Positions 1 to 8,701 of a DNA stretch of 64,000 nucleotides are shown piece by piece. A model generated the notes under the pieces. It worked only from the letters and a program-made list of their open reading frames with translations, was not told the origin of the DNA and searched no databases. The DNA is from Bog-473 sp963809715 (GTDB taxonomy: Bacteria; Actinomycetota; Acidimicrobiia; Acidimicrobiales; RAAP-2), in the NCBI GenBank assembly GCA_963809715.1, contig CAWEKO010000003.1, forward strand, positions 682,001 through 746,000. Reading direction: 5' to 3'. The position numbers and the translations under genes were made by a program. Position 1 is the stretch's first letter, and every line of letters starts with the position of its first letter.

Positions 1-2155
1 GCAGGGCGTCGTAGTCACCGTCGCGCAGCAGCTGGGCCACCACGGCCAGCGTGGCCGCCTCGATGTCGGGCGAGATGGGGGCGCCGGATCCGCCGCCGAT
101 GGGCGAGTCATCGAAGCGCCGCGCGGCCTCGGTTCGAACCGCCTCGTCGGCACCGATGGTCCCGAGGAGGTTGATGGCCAGGGCCCTAAGGGTGGGCGTG
201 CGATCGCCGTCGTCGGGTAGGGCGTCGAAGCCGAGGTGGGCGTGGCTGGGACCGAACAGTGCCGCTACCGCGTCGTGCAACGCCGGCCGCTGGTCCTCGA
301 ACGCGATGCGATTGCTCAAGAGCAGGGCGGCCGACACCGACATCCAGGGCACCGGGTCGGGCTCGAGTCCGAGGTGTGACGCCAGCAGCAGGAACTCGCG
401 CAGGCCCGAATGCCCAGCCAGTGTCGTGGCCCAGGTATCTGCAATGAACTCCGCCCGCTCGAGTGCGGTCAGCTCGGGCAGGTGCTCGGCCAGGGCCAGA
501 CGGTGACCGGTCTCGTATCCGACGCGGAAGACGCCCCAGCCACCCGCGTTGACCACGGCCAGACCCTGGCCGGCCTCGGGCAGAGTTGTGGGCTCGTCGA
601 GGATGAGGTTGCGGGTCGGAGCGCCCGGCCGTCCCTGCGCCGGAAGGGCCCGCACGGCGACCGGGACCTTCCATGAGGTCCCGATGGATGATGTGGTGCC
701 CGGTGGCACAGGCCCCAGTGCGAAGGGCTGCTGACGCAGGGCGTCACCCTGCAGGGAGAGCAGCGGGTGGCCTCCTTGGAGGATGAAGGTGTTCATCACG
801 TCGCGCACCGGTGCGCCACTGGCATCCTCGAGCGCGTCCCACAGATCGGTCGTCACAGTGTTGCCGTACGCATGTGCCTTCAAATAGGCACGCACGCCGT
901 CGCGGAAAACATCGGCACCGATGTGCTGCTCGAGCATGCGGAGCACGCTGGCGCCCTTCTCGTAGGTGAGGAGGTCGAACATCCCTTCCGCCTCTTTGGG
1001 CGGACCCACGGGGTATTCGATAGGTCGGGTTGAGTGCACGGCATCGATGGCGAGTGCTGCCTCGCGGGAGGGCGCGAAGCCGACCCAGCGGTCCCACGAC
1101 GGGCGGAATGAATCGACACAAAGCATCTCCATGAACGTGGCGAACGCCTCGTTCAGCCAGATTCCCTCCCACCAGCCCATCGTGACGAGGTCGCCGAACC
1201 ACATGTGCGCCAGTTCGTGTGAGATGACGTCGGCCACCCGCTCCAGCTCGGTTCTCGATGCCTCGTCAGGGTTCACGAGCAATGCAGTGTCGCGGAAGGT
1301 GATGCAGCCCAGGTTCTCCATAGCGCCCGCCGCGAAGTCGGGGATAGCGACGAGGTCGACCTTCTCACCGGGGTAGGGGATGGCGAAGTATTCGGTGAAG
1401 AAGCGCAGGGCGAATGCGCCGACCTCGAGCGCATACGTTCCCAGCGAACTCTTGCCGGGCGTCGTCACGACGCGTAGCGGCACGCCGTCCACGTCGATCG
1501 TCTCTGTCGACTCGAGCTGGCCTATCACGAATGCCACGAGATACGTGGACATCTTCATGGTGGGGGAGAAACGGATCCGGCGTTTGTCGCCTATGAGCTC
1601 GTTGGCGACGACGGGGGAGTTGGAGATGGCCTCGACGTCGGCGTCGACGGTGAGGGTGACGTCGAACACGGCTTTGCGGTCGGGCTCGTCGAAGCAAGGA
1701 AAGGCACGCCGGGCATCCACCGACTCGAACTGCGTCGTCGCCATGGTCCGGATCTCACCGTCGGGATCGGTGTAGGTCGAGCGGTAGAATCCACGAAGCT
1801 TGTCGTTCAGTGTTCCTGAGAAGCGGCATGTGATTAGACATGGCCCGGGTGGGAGCGCGGTCGAGGTCCGGAACGACACTTGTTCGAGATCGTCGTCGAA
1901 GTGAACTGCGCAGGCCAACGTCTCGCCATCAGCAGTCCGTATCTCGACGTCGCTCACGACAAGCTCGGCGGCGTTCATCACCACGACGTCGATCGGTTCG
2001 CGGACCACGGCATCGATGGCGAGCGTTCCCGAGAAGGTGGCTGAGGCCACGTTGGGCTCGATCTCGATGTGATAGGTCTCCGGTTCGACCGTGCGGGGTA
2101 GGCGATACGCCTCCGTGCCACCCCCGGCGGCCGTCATGGCGGCGCTTGAGTCCAT
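1..2155 (-). CDS. pepN: Aminopeptidase N (M1 family), C-terminus cut by the window edge
   Basis: Zinc metallo-aminopeptidase that removes N-terminal residues from peptides in the cytoplasm. The minus-strand frame opens at ATG 2155 and stays open to base 1, so about 718 residues are seen and the stop lies outside. Family signatures are in order: the GAMEN substrate-binding motif at residues 277-281, the zinc motif HELAH at 313-317, and the third zinc ligand E336 in NEAF, exactly 19 residues after the second His. An N-terminal beta domain precedes them and a helical C-terminal domain follows. The ATG is supported by a TAGCCT box six bases upstream, suggesting a leaderless transcript. It is divergent from the PfkB kinase, with 40 bases between the starts. 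Identification is firm; substrate specificity cannot be read from the sequence. Confidence 0.95.
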   Translation of the reverse strand, partial: MDSSAAMTAAGGGTEAYRLPRTVEPETYHIEIEPNVASATFSGTLAIDAVVREPIDVVVMNAAELVVSDVEIRTADGETLACAVHFDDDLEQVSFRTSTALPPGPCLITCRFSGTLNDKLRGFYRSTYTDPDGEIRTMATTQFESVDARRAFPCFDEPDRKAVFDVTLTVDADVEAISNSPVVANELIGDKRRIRFSPTMKMSTYLVAFVIGQLESTETIDVDGVPLRVVTTPGKSSLGTYALEVGAFALRFFTEYFAIPYPGEKVDLVAIPDFAAGAMENLGCITFRDTALLVNPDEASRTELERVADVISHELAHMWFGDLVTMGWWEGIWLNEAFATFMEMLCVDSFRPSWDRWVGFAPSREAALAIDAVHSTRPIEYPVGPPKEAEGMFDLLTYEKGASVLRMLEQHIGADVFRDGVRAYLKAHAYGNTVTTDLWDALEDASGAPVRDVMNTFILQGGHPLLSLQGDALRQQPFALGPVPPGTTSSIGTSWKVPVAVRALPAQGRPGAPTRNLILDEPTTLPEAGQGLAVVNAGGWGVFRVGYETGHRLALAEHLPELTALERAEFIADTWATTLAGHSGLREFLLLASHLGLEPDPVPWMSVSAALLLSNRIAFEDQRPALHDAVAALFGPSHAHLGFDALPDDGDRTPTLRALAINLLGTIGADEAVRTEAARRFDDSPIGGGSGAPISPDIEAATLAVVAQLLRDGDYDAL

Positions 2156-2161
2156 CCGGGC

Positions 2162-2167
2162 AGGCTA
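2162..2167 (-). promoter_or_regulatory. Leaderless -10 box for pepN
   Basis: On the minus strand this reads TAGCCT and ends six bases before the pepN ATG, so the transcript would begin at or next to the start codon. It lies back to back with the pfkB box. Confidence 0.6.
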
Positions 2168-2183
2168 CCCGCGGCACCGCGAG

Positions 2184-2189
2184 TAGGTT
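2184..2189 (+). promoter_or_regulatory. Leaderless -10 box for the PfkB kinase
   Basis: TAGGTT followed by six bases and the GTG start at 2196. It has the same geometry as the divergent pepN box 16 bases away, so the two promoters share one very short control region. Confidence 0.6.
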
Positions 2190-2195
2190 CTCGCT

Positions 2196-3246
2196 GTGCA
2201 AGAACAGGCTCCGGTGCCCGACGCCGCCCACGATCTCGATGTTGTGGCCATTGGCTCGCCCCTGCTCGACGTCATCGATATGGCGACCGAGGAGCAGATC
2301 GCGCAGGTCGGCCTCGAAAAGGGGTCGATGACCCTGGTCGACCTGGTGAAAGCCAACGCCGTGCAGGCAGCCATGGCGGAGCCCCGCTTCGTCTCCGGAG
2401 GATCGGTGGCCAACACCGCGGCCGGGATCGCCGAGCTGGGCGGGCGAGCCGGCTTCATCGGAGCAGTGGCCGACGACGAGGTCGGCCGCACCTACACCGA
2501 GAACCTGCTCGCGGCCGGCGTCGAGTTCGAGCCCAGCGTCAGTGAGTCGGCGGCCGGAGATGGCCTCGGGACGGGTCGTTGTGTCGTCCTCATCACTGAT
2601 GACGCCGACCGGACCATGGGCACGTACCTCGGCGCCGCCTCGACCCTGTCGCCCGCCGGGGTCTCCACCTCGTTCGTGGCCCGAGGGTCCGTCGTGCTCT
2701 TGGAGGGGTACCTCTGGGATGTGCCCGCCGCCAAGGAGGCGATGCGCCACGCCGCGGCGATCGCCCATGGCTCGGAGGGTTCGGTGGCTCTGTCGCTTTC
2801 CGACCCCTTCTGCGTGGAGCGGCATCGAGCGCGACTTCCTCGAGTTGCTCCTCGACGATGTCGACATCCTTCTCGGCAACGAGGAAGAGGTCACCATCCT
2901 TTTCGGCGCGTCCTCTTACCGCGGGGCGCTCGACGCCGCGGAGGAAACAGGACTCCTCGTGGTCATCACGCGCGGAGCGCAGGGCGCCACGGTGCTGACG
3001 GCACGAGGGCCGGAGGAGGTACCGGCCGCTCCAGTCGAGCGGGTGCTCGACACGACGGGCGCCGGGGACCTCTTCGCGGCCGGCATGCTCTTCGGCCTTA
3101 CGCATGGGATGGGCCCCGTCGAGAGCACCCGGCTGGGTGGCCTCTGTGCGGCAGAGGTGATCTCGCACACCGGGGCGCGTCCCGAAGCTGACCTCAGGGT
3201 GCTGGCTGCCGCCGCCGGTCTGCTTCCGGCTTCGTCCCCGCCGTGA
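2196..3246 (+). pseudogene. PfkB-family sugar/nucleoside kinase (adenosine kinase-like), single-base frameshift
   Basis: ATP-dependent kinase of the ribokinase/adenosine kinase family, phosphorylating a sugar or nucleoside in the cytosol. The first part, from GTG 2196, carries the GGSVANTA substrate motif. The second part carries NEEEVTILFG and the DTTGAGD anion hole with the catalytic Asp. The two lie in different frames. The frame breaks at about 2827-2834, where dropping one base from CGAGCGCGAC restores the family-like reading R-A-D-F-L-E-L. The corrected protein is about 349 residues, normal for the family. Its stop overlaps the ychF start (GTGA). Whether the extra base is real or a sequence error cannot be settled here, but four other genes in the window have the same kind of lesion. 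Confidence 0.85.
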
Positions 3247-4328
3247 GCCTCTCCATCGGCATCGTCGGCTTGCCCAACGTCGGCAAGTCGACACTCTTCA
3301 ACGCGCTCACCCAAAACGCAGTGTTGGCGGCCAACTACCCCTTCGCAACGATCGATCCCAATGTCGGCGTCGTCGCCGTCCCCGATTCGCGGCTCGAGAT
3401 CCTTTCGACCATGTACGAGGGTGCGCCCGTCGTGCCGGCCACAGTGACCTTCGTCGACATCGCCGGGCTGGTGCGCGGGGCATCGCAGGGGGAGGGCCTG
3501 GGCAATCAGTTCCTGGCCTCCATCCGCGAGACGGACGCGATCTGTCAGGTGGTGCGCGCGTTCCACGACGACGATGTCGTCCATGTCGACGCCCGAGTCG
3601 ATCCCATGGGCGACATCGAAACCGTCAACACCGAGCTGATCTTGGCCGATCTGCAAACGGTCGAAAATCGTCTGCCCAAGTTGGTCAAGGAAACCAAGAC
3701 CACACCCGCGCTCCGACCCACTCTCGAAGCCGTCGAGCGAGCGCAAGGCATTCTCGGCGAGGGCCGGACCATCTCGGCGGCCACGGCGGCTGGAGAGTTG
3801 GAAAGCGCACTGTTGCGCGACCTGCACCTGCTCACGGCCAAGCCCTTCATCTACGTCTTCAACATCGATGAGGGAGCGTTAGGCGACGCCGGGGTGGTGG
3901 CCGGGTTGGCCGCCAGCATCGCCCCAGCCCCGGCCATCGTGCTCTGTGCTCAGATCGAGGCCGAGGTGGCCGGTCTCGAACCCGACGATGCCAAGGAGCT
4001 GCTCGACAGCTACGGGCAGGAGGAATCAGGCCTCGAGCAATTGGTCCACGTGGGCTTCGCCACGCTCGGCCTGCAGACGTTCCTCACCGCAGGCCCGAAG
4101 GAGGCCAGGGCATGGACGATCCATGTCGGTGACACCGCCCCCAAGGCGGCCGGTGTGATTCACACGGACTTCGAACGGGGCTTCATCAAGGCAGAGGTGA
4201 TCAGCTTCGAGGACCTGGTCGCAGCCGGCTCCGTGACGGCGGCGCGCAGCGTGGGCAAGGCCCGCATGGAGGGAAAGGACTACCTCATGCGCGACGGAGA
4301 CGTCGTCGAGTTCCGCTTCAACACCTGA
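3243..4328 (+). CDS. ychF: Ribosome-associated GTPase/ATPase YchF (Obg family)
   Basis: P-loop NTPase of the Obg/HAS-GTPase group that binds ribosomes and hydrolyses ATP in preference to GTP. The G1 loop GLPNVGKST lies at residues 8-16. The switch region DIAGLVRGASQGEGLGNQFL follows at about 70-90, the NxxE-type G4 (FNIDEG) near 205, and a C-terminal TGS domain (TIHVGDTAPKAAGVIHTDF) at about 295-360. Its 361 residues match the family. The GTG start overlaps the preceding kinase stop by four bases, indicating translational coupling. The gene uses a TTA codon at 3878, a codon that the unusual UAA-anticodon tRNA at 49.9 kb would read. Confidence 0.96.
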   Translation: MSLSIGIVGLPNVGKSTLFNALTQNAVLAANYPFATIDPNVGVVAVPDSRLEILSTMYEGAPVVPATVTFVDIAGLVRGASQGEGLGNQFLASIRETDAICQVVRAFHDDDVVHVDARVDPMGDIETVNTELILADLQTVENRLPKLVKETKTTPALRPTLEAVERAQGILGEGRTISAATAAGELESALLRDLHLLTAKPFIYVFNIDEGALGDAGVVAGLAASIAPAPAIVLCAQIEAEVAGLEPDDAKELLDSYGQEESGLEQLVHVGFATLGLQTFLTAGPKEARAWTIHVGDTAPKAAGVIHTDFERGFIKAEVISFEDLVAAGSVTAARSVGKARMEGKDYLMRDGDVVEFRFNT

Positions 4329-4344
4329 CAACCCCTCGGCGACG

Positions 4345-4881
4345 TCAGCCCGCGGGATTGCCGTTTTGGTTGGGGCTGCTGACCGAGAACGACGTGGTGT
4401 TCTGCTTGCCGCCCGCGTCGAGGACGTACCAGAGCCCGCCGTCCTGGTCGATGGCCTGACCCGACACCAGCCCGGGGGTGACATCGAGGTTGTAGGTATA
4501 GAGCGGGTGGCCGCCGTAGGAAATCTGGGTCGACCCGTCAGGTCGCCGCAACGTTCCGACCAGCGAGGGGTCCACCCCGTGGCCCAGCCGGATCGGACCC
4601 GACTTGACGAGCGGGGGCCACTGGAACACGCAGCCATCGTTCAGGCATGCAGAGTGGGTCGGCGTGTCGGGCACGAAGTCGTAGAGCGTGTCGCCGCCAC
4701 CCGTGGCCAGGATGGGACCGGCGGGCGACTTCTGCAGCGTCAGGGTCAGGGAGACGTCCGTGGTCGGGGGCGCGGACAGGGTGGTCGAGTCCTGGTTGTT
4801 GCACGCCGCAGAGACGAGGGCGACACCGACGAGGGCGGCCGGAAGGATTCGGATGAGGCAGGGCAGGCGCACCCCGGTCAC
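4345..4881 (-). CDS. Secreted-repeat lipoprotein (PF03640/COG4315 type)
   Basis: A 178-residue predicted lipoprotein: a short hydrophobic leader ends in the lipobox-like SAAC. Two copies of the Lipoprotein_15 'secreted repeat' follow. The first is recognisable from GDTLYDF, paired cysteines (SACLNDGC) and WPPL; the second from HPLYTYNLD and LWYVLDAGG. The repeat family has no firmly assigned biochemical role and is often found with electron-transfer or copper proteins. Its GTG start at 4881 overlaps the stop of the SCO1 gene (GTGA), so the two form an operon. It is convergent with ychF, leaving only 16 bases between stops. Function is unknown; the fold call is confident. Confidence 0.85.
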   Translation of the reverse strand: MTGVRLPCLIRILPAALVGVALVSAACNNQDSTTLSAPPTTDVSLTLTLQKSPAGPILATGGGDTLYDFVPDTPTHSACLNDGCVFQWPPLVKSGPIRLGHGVDPSLVGTLRRPDGSTQISYGGHPLYTYNLDVTPGLVSGQAIDQDGGLWYVLDAGGKQNTTSFSVSSPNQNGNPAG

Positions 4882-5639
4882 GAGGTGGAGTGGACCGTTG
4901 TCCCGAGCAGCCAACTGATGGATGTCAGGGCGTCGGCGACGGTCCAATCCGGGCCCTGCGGGTGCTGCAGGTTGGAGACGCCGCCCGAGTTGAGCAGCGA
5001 GGTCAGCTTCTGGTTGAGCCGTCCCGACATGTCCGGTGCGCTCACGTCGACGAAACGCTCGTGTCCTGCCGGGTCGATGAGGATGTAGCCGTCGGTATGG
5101 TCGACGTCGTAGGTCAGCGGCTGACCGGTGTACCAGTCGGTCGTCGGCGGTTGCTCCTCGGCCACCATCTGGTACGAGACCCCGAAGGGCTTCCAGAAGG
5201 CCGCAATCGCGGCCGGTGTGCCGGTCCACAGATCCCAGTCGGCCCCGAACTCCTTCTCGTACGCCGCCAGGCGGGCCACAGTGTCACGTCCGGGGTCCAC
5301 CGTCGTTTCGAGGAACACCACCTTGTTGCCCATCCCGGCGGCGCGCACGTCGCGCTGGAGGGCGATGAAGGCGCCGGTCACGAGCGGGCACTCGTCCTGA
5401 CAAAGAGAGAGGAACGGCGCCATGACGACCACCTTGCCGTGCAGCGAGGCCAGGGAGACGGTCTGACCCTCTTGGTTGGTCAGCTGCACGTGCTGTGGCG
5501 TGGGTCGCTGGAGGACCAGCCCCTGGTTCGGCGGCGGTTGAGCCGGCGCCGCCGGGCCCCCGCACGCGGCGAGCAGACCCGCTCCGAGGGCGAGCAGACT
5601 GATGAGGAGATGCGTCCGGCGGCGCGGGGAGGAGCCCAT
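4878..5639 (-). CDS. SCO1/SenC/PrrC-family thioredoxin-like lipoprotein
   Basis: Membrane-tethered thioredoxin-fold protein of the SCO family, which delivers copper to, or reduces thiols of, cytochrome c oxidase on the outer face of the membrane. The 253-residue product has a signal sequence ending in the lipobox LAAC at about residue 26. It carries the CxxxC copper/thiol motif in SLCQDECP, and the distal His in YDVDHTDG that serves as third copper ligand. An insert of about 20 residues lies before this His. The GTG of the next gene, the secreted-repeat lipoprotein, overlaps its stop, so both are probably exported and used together. No cytochrome oxidase gene lies nearby. Confidence 0.88.
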   Translation of the reverse strand: MGSSPRRRTHLLISLLALGAGLLAACGGPAAPAQPPPNQGLVLQRPTPQHVQLTNQEGQTVSLASLHGKVVVMAPFLSLCQDECPLVTGAFIALQRDVRAAGMGNKVVFLETTVDPGRDTVARLAAYEKEFGADWDLWTGTPAAIAAFWKPFGVSYQMVAEEQPPTTDWYTGQPLTYDVDHTDGYILIDPAGHERFVDVSAPDMSGRLNQKLTSLLNSGGVSNLQHPQGPDWTVADALTSISWLLGTTVHSTS

Positions 5640-5720
5640 GTGCGTCTCAATCCCTAGCGGGCGCCGGACCCTGATTGCCAGTCAGGGCGCCCCCTGCGCG
5701 CTCCCGGACACAGCGGCGCG

Positions 5721-6347
5721 TCAGTCCTCATCGCCAGGTGGAAGGAAGCTGAAAGGAAGGTCGGCCAGGGAGATGAGGGTGGAGGCGATCCATCGCGTGA
5801 GCCCGTCGAAAATCGGCGCGATTGTCAGCGGGTCCTCGAGATTTTGCTCGCTGAAGCGAATGGAGCCTTCGTAAGTCGCCTCCACCGCCCAGCGCAGACC
5901 GCCCGGCGTCGCGCCGTCGGGATCATGGCCGGCGTCGTCGGCATGGACCTGCTCAATGGTGGTCGCCGTGCGGGCCAGGTCCATCGGCTCGGACAGGGGT
6001 CCGAAGGAAGGCAGCACGGCCAGAACCTTTTCCGTGTCCGGTGCCTCGGCCATGCGCTGCACGCGCAACGCCACCTCAATGACCACTTCGGGCGACTCGT
6101 CCGGCGGCTCGCCGATGGACCAGCTCCGGTACGAGGTCTGGCTCCAGGTGGGCCAGTCGACCGAGACGTCGGCGCGCACTCGGGGCGGCTGCTCCTCGCC
6201 GGGAAGGCTGTAGGAGGTCTCCCACGAGACGTCACCCAGGAACACGTCGACCTGGAAGCGCTCCTCGACCGCCTGGCGCTGGAGAAGCGCCCGGTCGAAG
6301 GAAGCCCGAATGGTGCCGATGACGTCGACGAGGAGATGGTCGAGCAC
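5721..6347 (-). CDS. Conserved hypothetical protein, 208 aa
   Basis: No family recognised. The product is acidic and soluble-looking, with no signal peptide or membrane segment. A predicted beta-rich middle (repeated V-D/E strands, e.g. VRADVSVDWPTW and VIEVALRVQ) is followed by a hydrophobic C-terminal stretch (IAPIFDGLTRWIASTLISLADLPFSFL). The GTG start at 6347 is chosen because a TATCCT box lies eight bases upstream on the minus strand, the usual leaderless geometry here. It is divergent from the glycerophosphodiester phosphodiesterase. It stands as a single gene; its role cannot be inferred from neighbours. Confidence 0.7.
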   Translation of the reverse strand: MLDHLLVDVIGTIRASFDRALLQRQAVEERFQVDVFLGDVSWETSYSLPGEEQPPRVRADVSVDWPTWSQTSYRSWSIGEPPDESPEVVIEVALRVQRMAEAPDTEKVLAVLPSFGPLSEPMDLARTATTIEQVHADDAGHDPDGATPGGLRWAVEATYEGSIRFSEQNLEDPLTIAPIFDGLTRWIASTLISLADLPFSFLPPGDED

Positions 6348-6355
6348 GCCCCGCG

Positions 6356-6361
6356 AGGATA
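6356..6361 (-). promoter_or_regulatory. Leaderless -10 box for the 208-aa hypothetical gene
   Basis: TATCCT on the minus strand, eight bases before the GTG at 6347. Confidence 0.5.
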
Positions 6362-6408
6362 GGCGTGCAGGAGGCCGCCCTGGCTTCGGCCGGCGAGGTC
6401 TCGGCTGT

Positions 6409-6414
6409 TACGGT
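6409..6414 (+). promoter_or_regulatory. Leaderless -10 box that decides the GDPD start
   Basis: TACGGT, seven bases before ATG 6422. This favours that ATG over the upstream in-frame GTG at 6365. Confidence 0.55.
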
Positions 6415-6421
6415 CGATCAA

Positions 6422-7291
6422 ATGGGAATGGAGTCGGCCTGGCTGGAGCGGCGGGTCATCGCCTATGCGCACCAGGGCGGCGCCTGGGAGTCGCCCTCGT
6501 CCACGCTGCACGCCATCCGGCGGGCGCTCGAGGCGGGGGCCACGGGGATCGAGCTCGACGTCCACGCCACCGCAGACGGCGAACTCGTGGTCTGCCACGA
6601 CGACACCGTGGACAGGACGACGGCACAATCGGGGCCTATCGCTTCCTTCACGCTCGAGGAGCTGCGATCCATGGACTTCTCGTACTGGTGGATCCCCGGG
6701 GCGGACGTGACGCCGGGTCGGCCGCCCGCCGACTACCCCTTCCGGGGACGGGCGCCGGTCGACCGCTCCTATGGCATCGCCACGCTGCGCGAGGTGCTCG
6801 CAGAGTTCTCCGGTGTCGTGCTCAACCTCGACATCAAGCGAACGGCGCCGGTGGTGACCCCCTACGAGGAGTCGCTGGCCAAGCTGCTGGTCGAGTTCGG
6901 GCGCACGGACGACGTGATCGTGGCCTCGTTCCTCGACCAGGCCACCGACGTCTTCCGGCAGTTCGCTCCGCAGATTCCTACCTCAGCCGGAACGGTTGCC
7001 ACGGCCGAGGCTTGGCGGGCTGTCCAGGCAGGGGAGCCGATGCCCGAGATCCCGGCCGTCGCCTACCAGGTGCCCGAGCGCCAGGGCGACCTGGTCGTGG
7101 CGGACGAGCGCTTCGTGGCGAGCGCCCATGCAGCCGGGAAGGCCGTCCATGTTTGGACGGTGAACGACAGCGAGTCGATGGAGCGCTTGCTCGGCCTGGG
7201 GGTGGACGGAATCATCTCGGACGTGCCCACCACGCTCTGCTCGGTGTTGGACGGGGCCGGCGCATCCTGGGACGGTTCGCTCCGGTCCTGA
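6422..7291 (+). CDS. Glycerophosphodiester phosphodiesterase family protein
   Basis: TIM-barrel enzyme of the GDPD/UgpQ family that cleaves glycerophosphodiesters to glycerol-3-phosphate and an alcohol. The active-site signatures are AHQGG (usually HRG), the metal-binding GATGIELDVHATADGELVVCHDD and DRTT near residues 40-70, then LNLDIK at about 140 and VHVWTVND near 245. The Arg of the canonical HRG is replaced by Gln, which is unusual but tolerated in some homologues. A longer reading from GTG 6365 adds 19 residues with no family similarity; the TACGGT box supports ATG 6422 (289 aa). It has no signal peptide, so the protein is probably cytosolic. Confidence 0.88.
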   Translation: MGMESAWLERRVIAYAHQGGAWESPSSTLHAIRRALEAGATGIELDVHATADGELVVCHDDTVDRTTAQSGPIASFTLEELRSMDFSYWWIPGADVTPGRPPADYPFRGRAPVDRSYGIATLREVLAEFSGVVLNLDIKRTAPVVTPYEESLAKLLVEFGRTDDVIVASFLDQATDVFRQFAPQIPTSAGTVATAEAWRAVQAGEPMPEIPAVAYQVPERQGDLVVADERFVASAHAAGKAVHVWTVNDSESMERLLGLGVDGIISDVPTTLCSVLDGAGASWDGSLRS

Positions 7292-7301
7292 GCGAACCTC
7301 G

Positions 7302-7385
7302 TCAGCCGCGACCGCAGTTCGGCTTCTTGCCGTGGTTGGCCTTCTTTTTCGTCCTGAGCTTGCGCTTGACCGTTCGCTTCGACAT
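7302..7385 (-). CDS. Ribosomal protein bL37-like mini-gene, 27 aa
   Basis: A 27-codon gene, too short for usual gene finders, from ATG 7385 to TGA. The product is very basic: MSKRTVKRKLRT, then KKKANHGKKPNCGRG. The motif ANHGK(R/K)PN is what I recall of the C-terminus of the actinobacterial 50S protein bL37 described in the mycobacterial ribosome. A TAACAT box lies nine bases upstream. It sits between the GDPD gene and DUF192, transcribed against both. The assignment rests on the motif, size and charge; a profile search or ribosome proteomics would settle it. Confidence 0.65.
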   Translation of the reverse strand: MSKRTVKRKLRTKKKANHGKKPNCGRG

Positions 7386-7424
7386 GGGGAGGACATGTTA
7401 GACGGCGTGCGACAGGGCGTCCGG

Positions 7425-7430
7425 TAGCCT
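7425..7430 (+). promoter_or_regulatory. Leaderless -10 box for the DUF192 gene
   Basis: TAGCCT, eight bases before ATG 7439. Confidence 0.5.
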
Positions 7431-7438
7431 CAGCGGCC

Positions 7439-7801
7439 ATGCGGTCCGGTTGGCTGCTACGGGACGGCGACGTCGTCTGCGCACTCGAGATGGCGGAGAC
7501 CTCCGCCGAGCAGCGGCGGATCCTGAGAGAATGGACCGGCGGCGAGGGCGCCCTGCACGTTGACGGGGTCCGGAGCTTGCACACCGCGGGCATGAAATTC
7601 CCGCTTGACGTGGCATTCCTCTCTCGCGATCACACGGTGCTCCGCGTCGCCCACCTCAAGCCCTGGCGGCTCGCCCTGGGCGGCAGAGGCACGCAGAGCG
7701 CGGTGGCCCTGGGGGCGGGCTCCCTCGAGCGCTGGGGCCTGCGGGTGGGAGACCGCCTCGAGATGCGCGAGGCGCAACCCGGCTCGAACGGCTCATCTTG
7801 A
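7439..7801 (+). CDS. DUF192 domain protein
   Basis: A 120-residue protein made almost wholly of the DUF192 beta-barrel fold. Characteristic segments are GMKFPLDVAFL, LRVAHLKPWRLAL and ALGAGSLERWGLRVGDRLEM. The family's biochemical role is not established; homologues are often secreted, but this one has no signal peptide. A TAGCCT box precedes the ATG. Its stop overlaps the TTG start of rsmI (TTGA), so the two are co-translated. Confidence 0.85.
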   Translation: MRSGWLLRDGDVVCALEMAETSAEQRRILREWTGGEGALHVDGVRSLHTAGMKFPLDVAFLSRDHTVLRVAHLKPWRLALGGRGTQSAVALGAGSLERWGLRVGDRLEMREAQPGSNGSS

Positions 7802-8679
7802 GTCCGGCCGAGGCCGGGCGGGGTCGCCTCGTGCTGGTGGCCACGCCCATCGGCAACCTGGGCGATCTGGCCCCACGTGCTCGCCAGGTCCTGGTCGAGG
7901 CCACCCTCATCTTTTGTGAGGACACCCGACGGACCCGCGCCCTGCTCTCGGCGTTCGGCATCGGCGCCGGCGACCGGCTCGTGTCACTGCACCGGCACAA
8001 CGAGGCGGCCGGGGCGGAACGGATCGCCGTCGCCGTGGCGGGCGGCGCCACGGTCGCGCTGGTCAGCGACGCAGGGACGCCCGGTATTTCGGACCCCGGC
8101 GCGCTGGTGGCGGCCCGCCTGGCCGCCCAGGGAGAAGTGGTGACCACGGTGCCCGGTCCATCGTCCGTCGTCGCGGCCCTGACGGTGAGTGGGCTTCCGA
8201 CCGACCGCTTCGTCGTCGAGGGCTTCCTTCCCCGCAAAGGCACCGATCGGCGACGCCGCGTGGGTGCCCTCCTGGCGGACGAGCGTACGTCGGTGGTGCT
8301 CGAGGCGCCGGGTCGACTGGCCGCCACGCTGGACGAGCTCGCCACGCTTGATCCGGACCGCCCGGTCGCGGTGGCGCGTGAGATGACGAAGCTCCACGAA
8401 GAGGTGTGGCGGGGCACGCTGGCCGAGGCCGCGACCGAGTTCGGCGGCCGGGAGGTGCGTGGCGAGATCGTGCTCGTGGTCGGCGGCGCCAAGTCCCCGG
8501 ACCCGGCCGACGACGACGCCCTCGAAGTGGCGGTGCGCGCCGTCTGGGCCGACGATCCCGCGGCCGGACCACGTCAGGTGGCCGACCGCGTGGCGGCGAC
8601 GCTCGGGGTGAGCCGCCGCCGGGCCTACGAGGCAGCACTACGACTGCGCAGCGGCGGGACGGGGTCCGGGGGCGACTGA
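7798..8679 (+). CDS. rsmI: 16S rRNA 2'-O-methyltransferase RsmI
   Basis: SAM-dependent enzyme that 2'-O-methylates C1402 of 16S rRNA. It has the tetrapyrrole-methylase fold with family motifs VATPIGNLGD near residue 15, FCEDTRRTRALL near 40, and VSDAGTPGISDPG near 90. PGPSSVVAALTVSGLPTDRF and GFLPRKG follow at about 120-150. The C-terminal extension (DDPAAGPRQVADRVAATLGVSRRRAYEAAL) is the usual helix-turn-helix-like tail. The 293 residues match the family. The start is TTG 7798, inside the DUF192 stop; no ATG or GTG precedes the conserved LVLVATPIGN strand closely enough. metG lies 23 bases downstream, with its own promoter box. Confidence 0.94.
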   Translation: MSPAEAGRGRLVLVATPIGNLGDLAPRARQVLVEATLIFCEDTRRTRALLSAFGIGAGDRLVSLHRHNEAAGAERIAVAVAGGATVALVSDAGTPGISDPGALVAARLAAQGEVVTTVPGPSSVVAALTVSGLPTDRFVVEGFLPRKGTDRRRRVGALLADERTSVVLEAPGRLAATLDELATLDPDRPVAVAREMTKLHEEVWRGTLAEAATEFGGREVRGEIVLVVGGAKSPDPADDDALEVAVRAVWADDPAAGPRQVADRVAATLGVSRRRAYEAALRLRSGGTGSGGD

Positions 8680-8688
8680 GGGCACCGG

Positions 8689-8694
8689 TACGCT
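8689..8694 (+). promoter_or_regulatory. Leaderless -10 box for metG
   Basis: TACGCT, seven bases before GTG 8702. Confidence 0.55.
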
Positions 8695-8701
8695 ACCGGC
8701 G

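Noticed and set aside
1929..2897. 322-aa minus-strand open frame across pepN and pfkB
   Set aside because: It crosses two genes with strong family motifs and is an antisense shadow of GC-rich coding DNA, with no motif of its own.
6365..6421. GTG 6365 as start of the GDPD gene
   Set aside because: The extra 19 residues have no family similarity and the TACGGT box fits ATG 6422.
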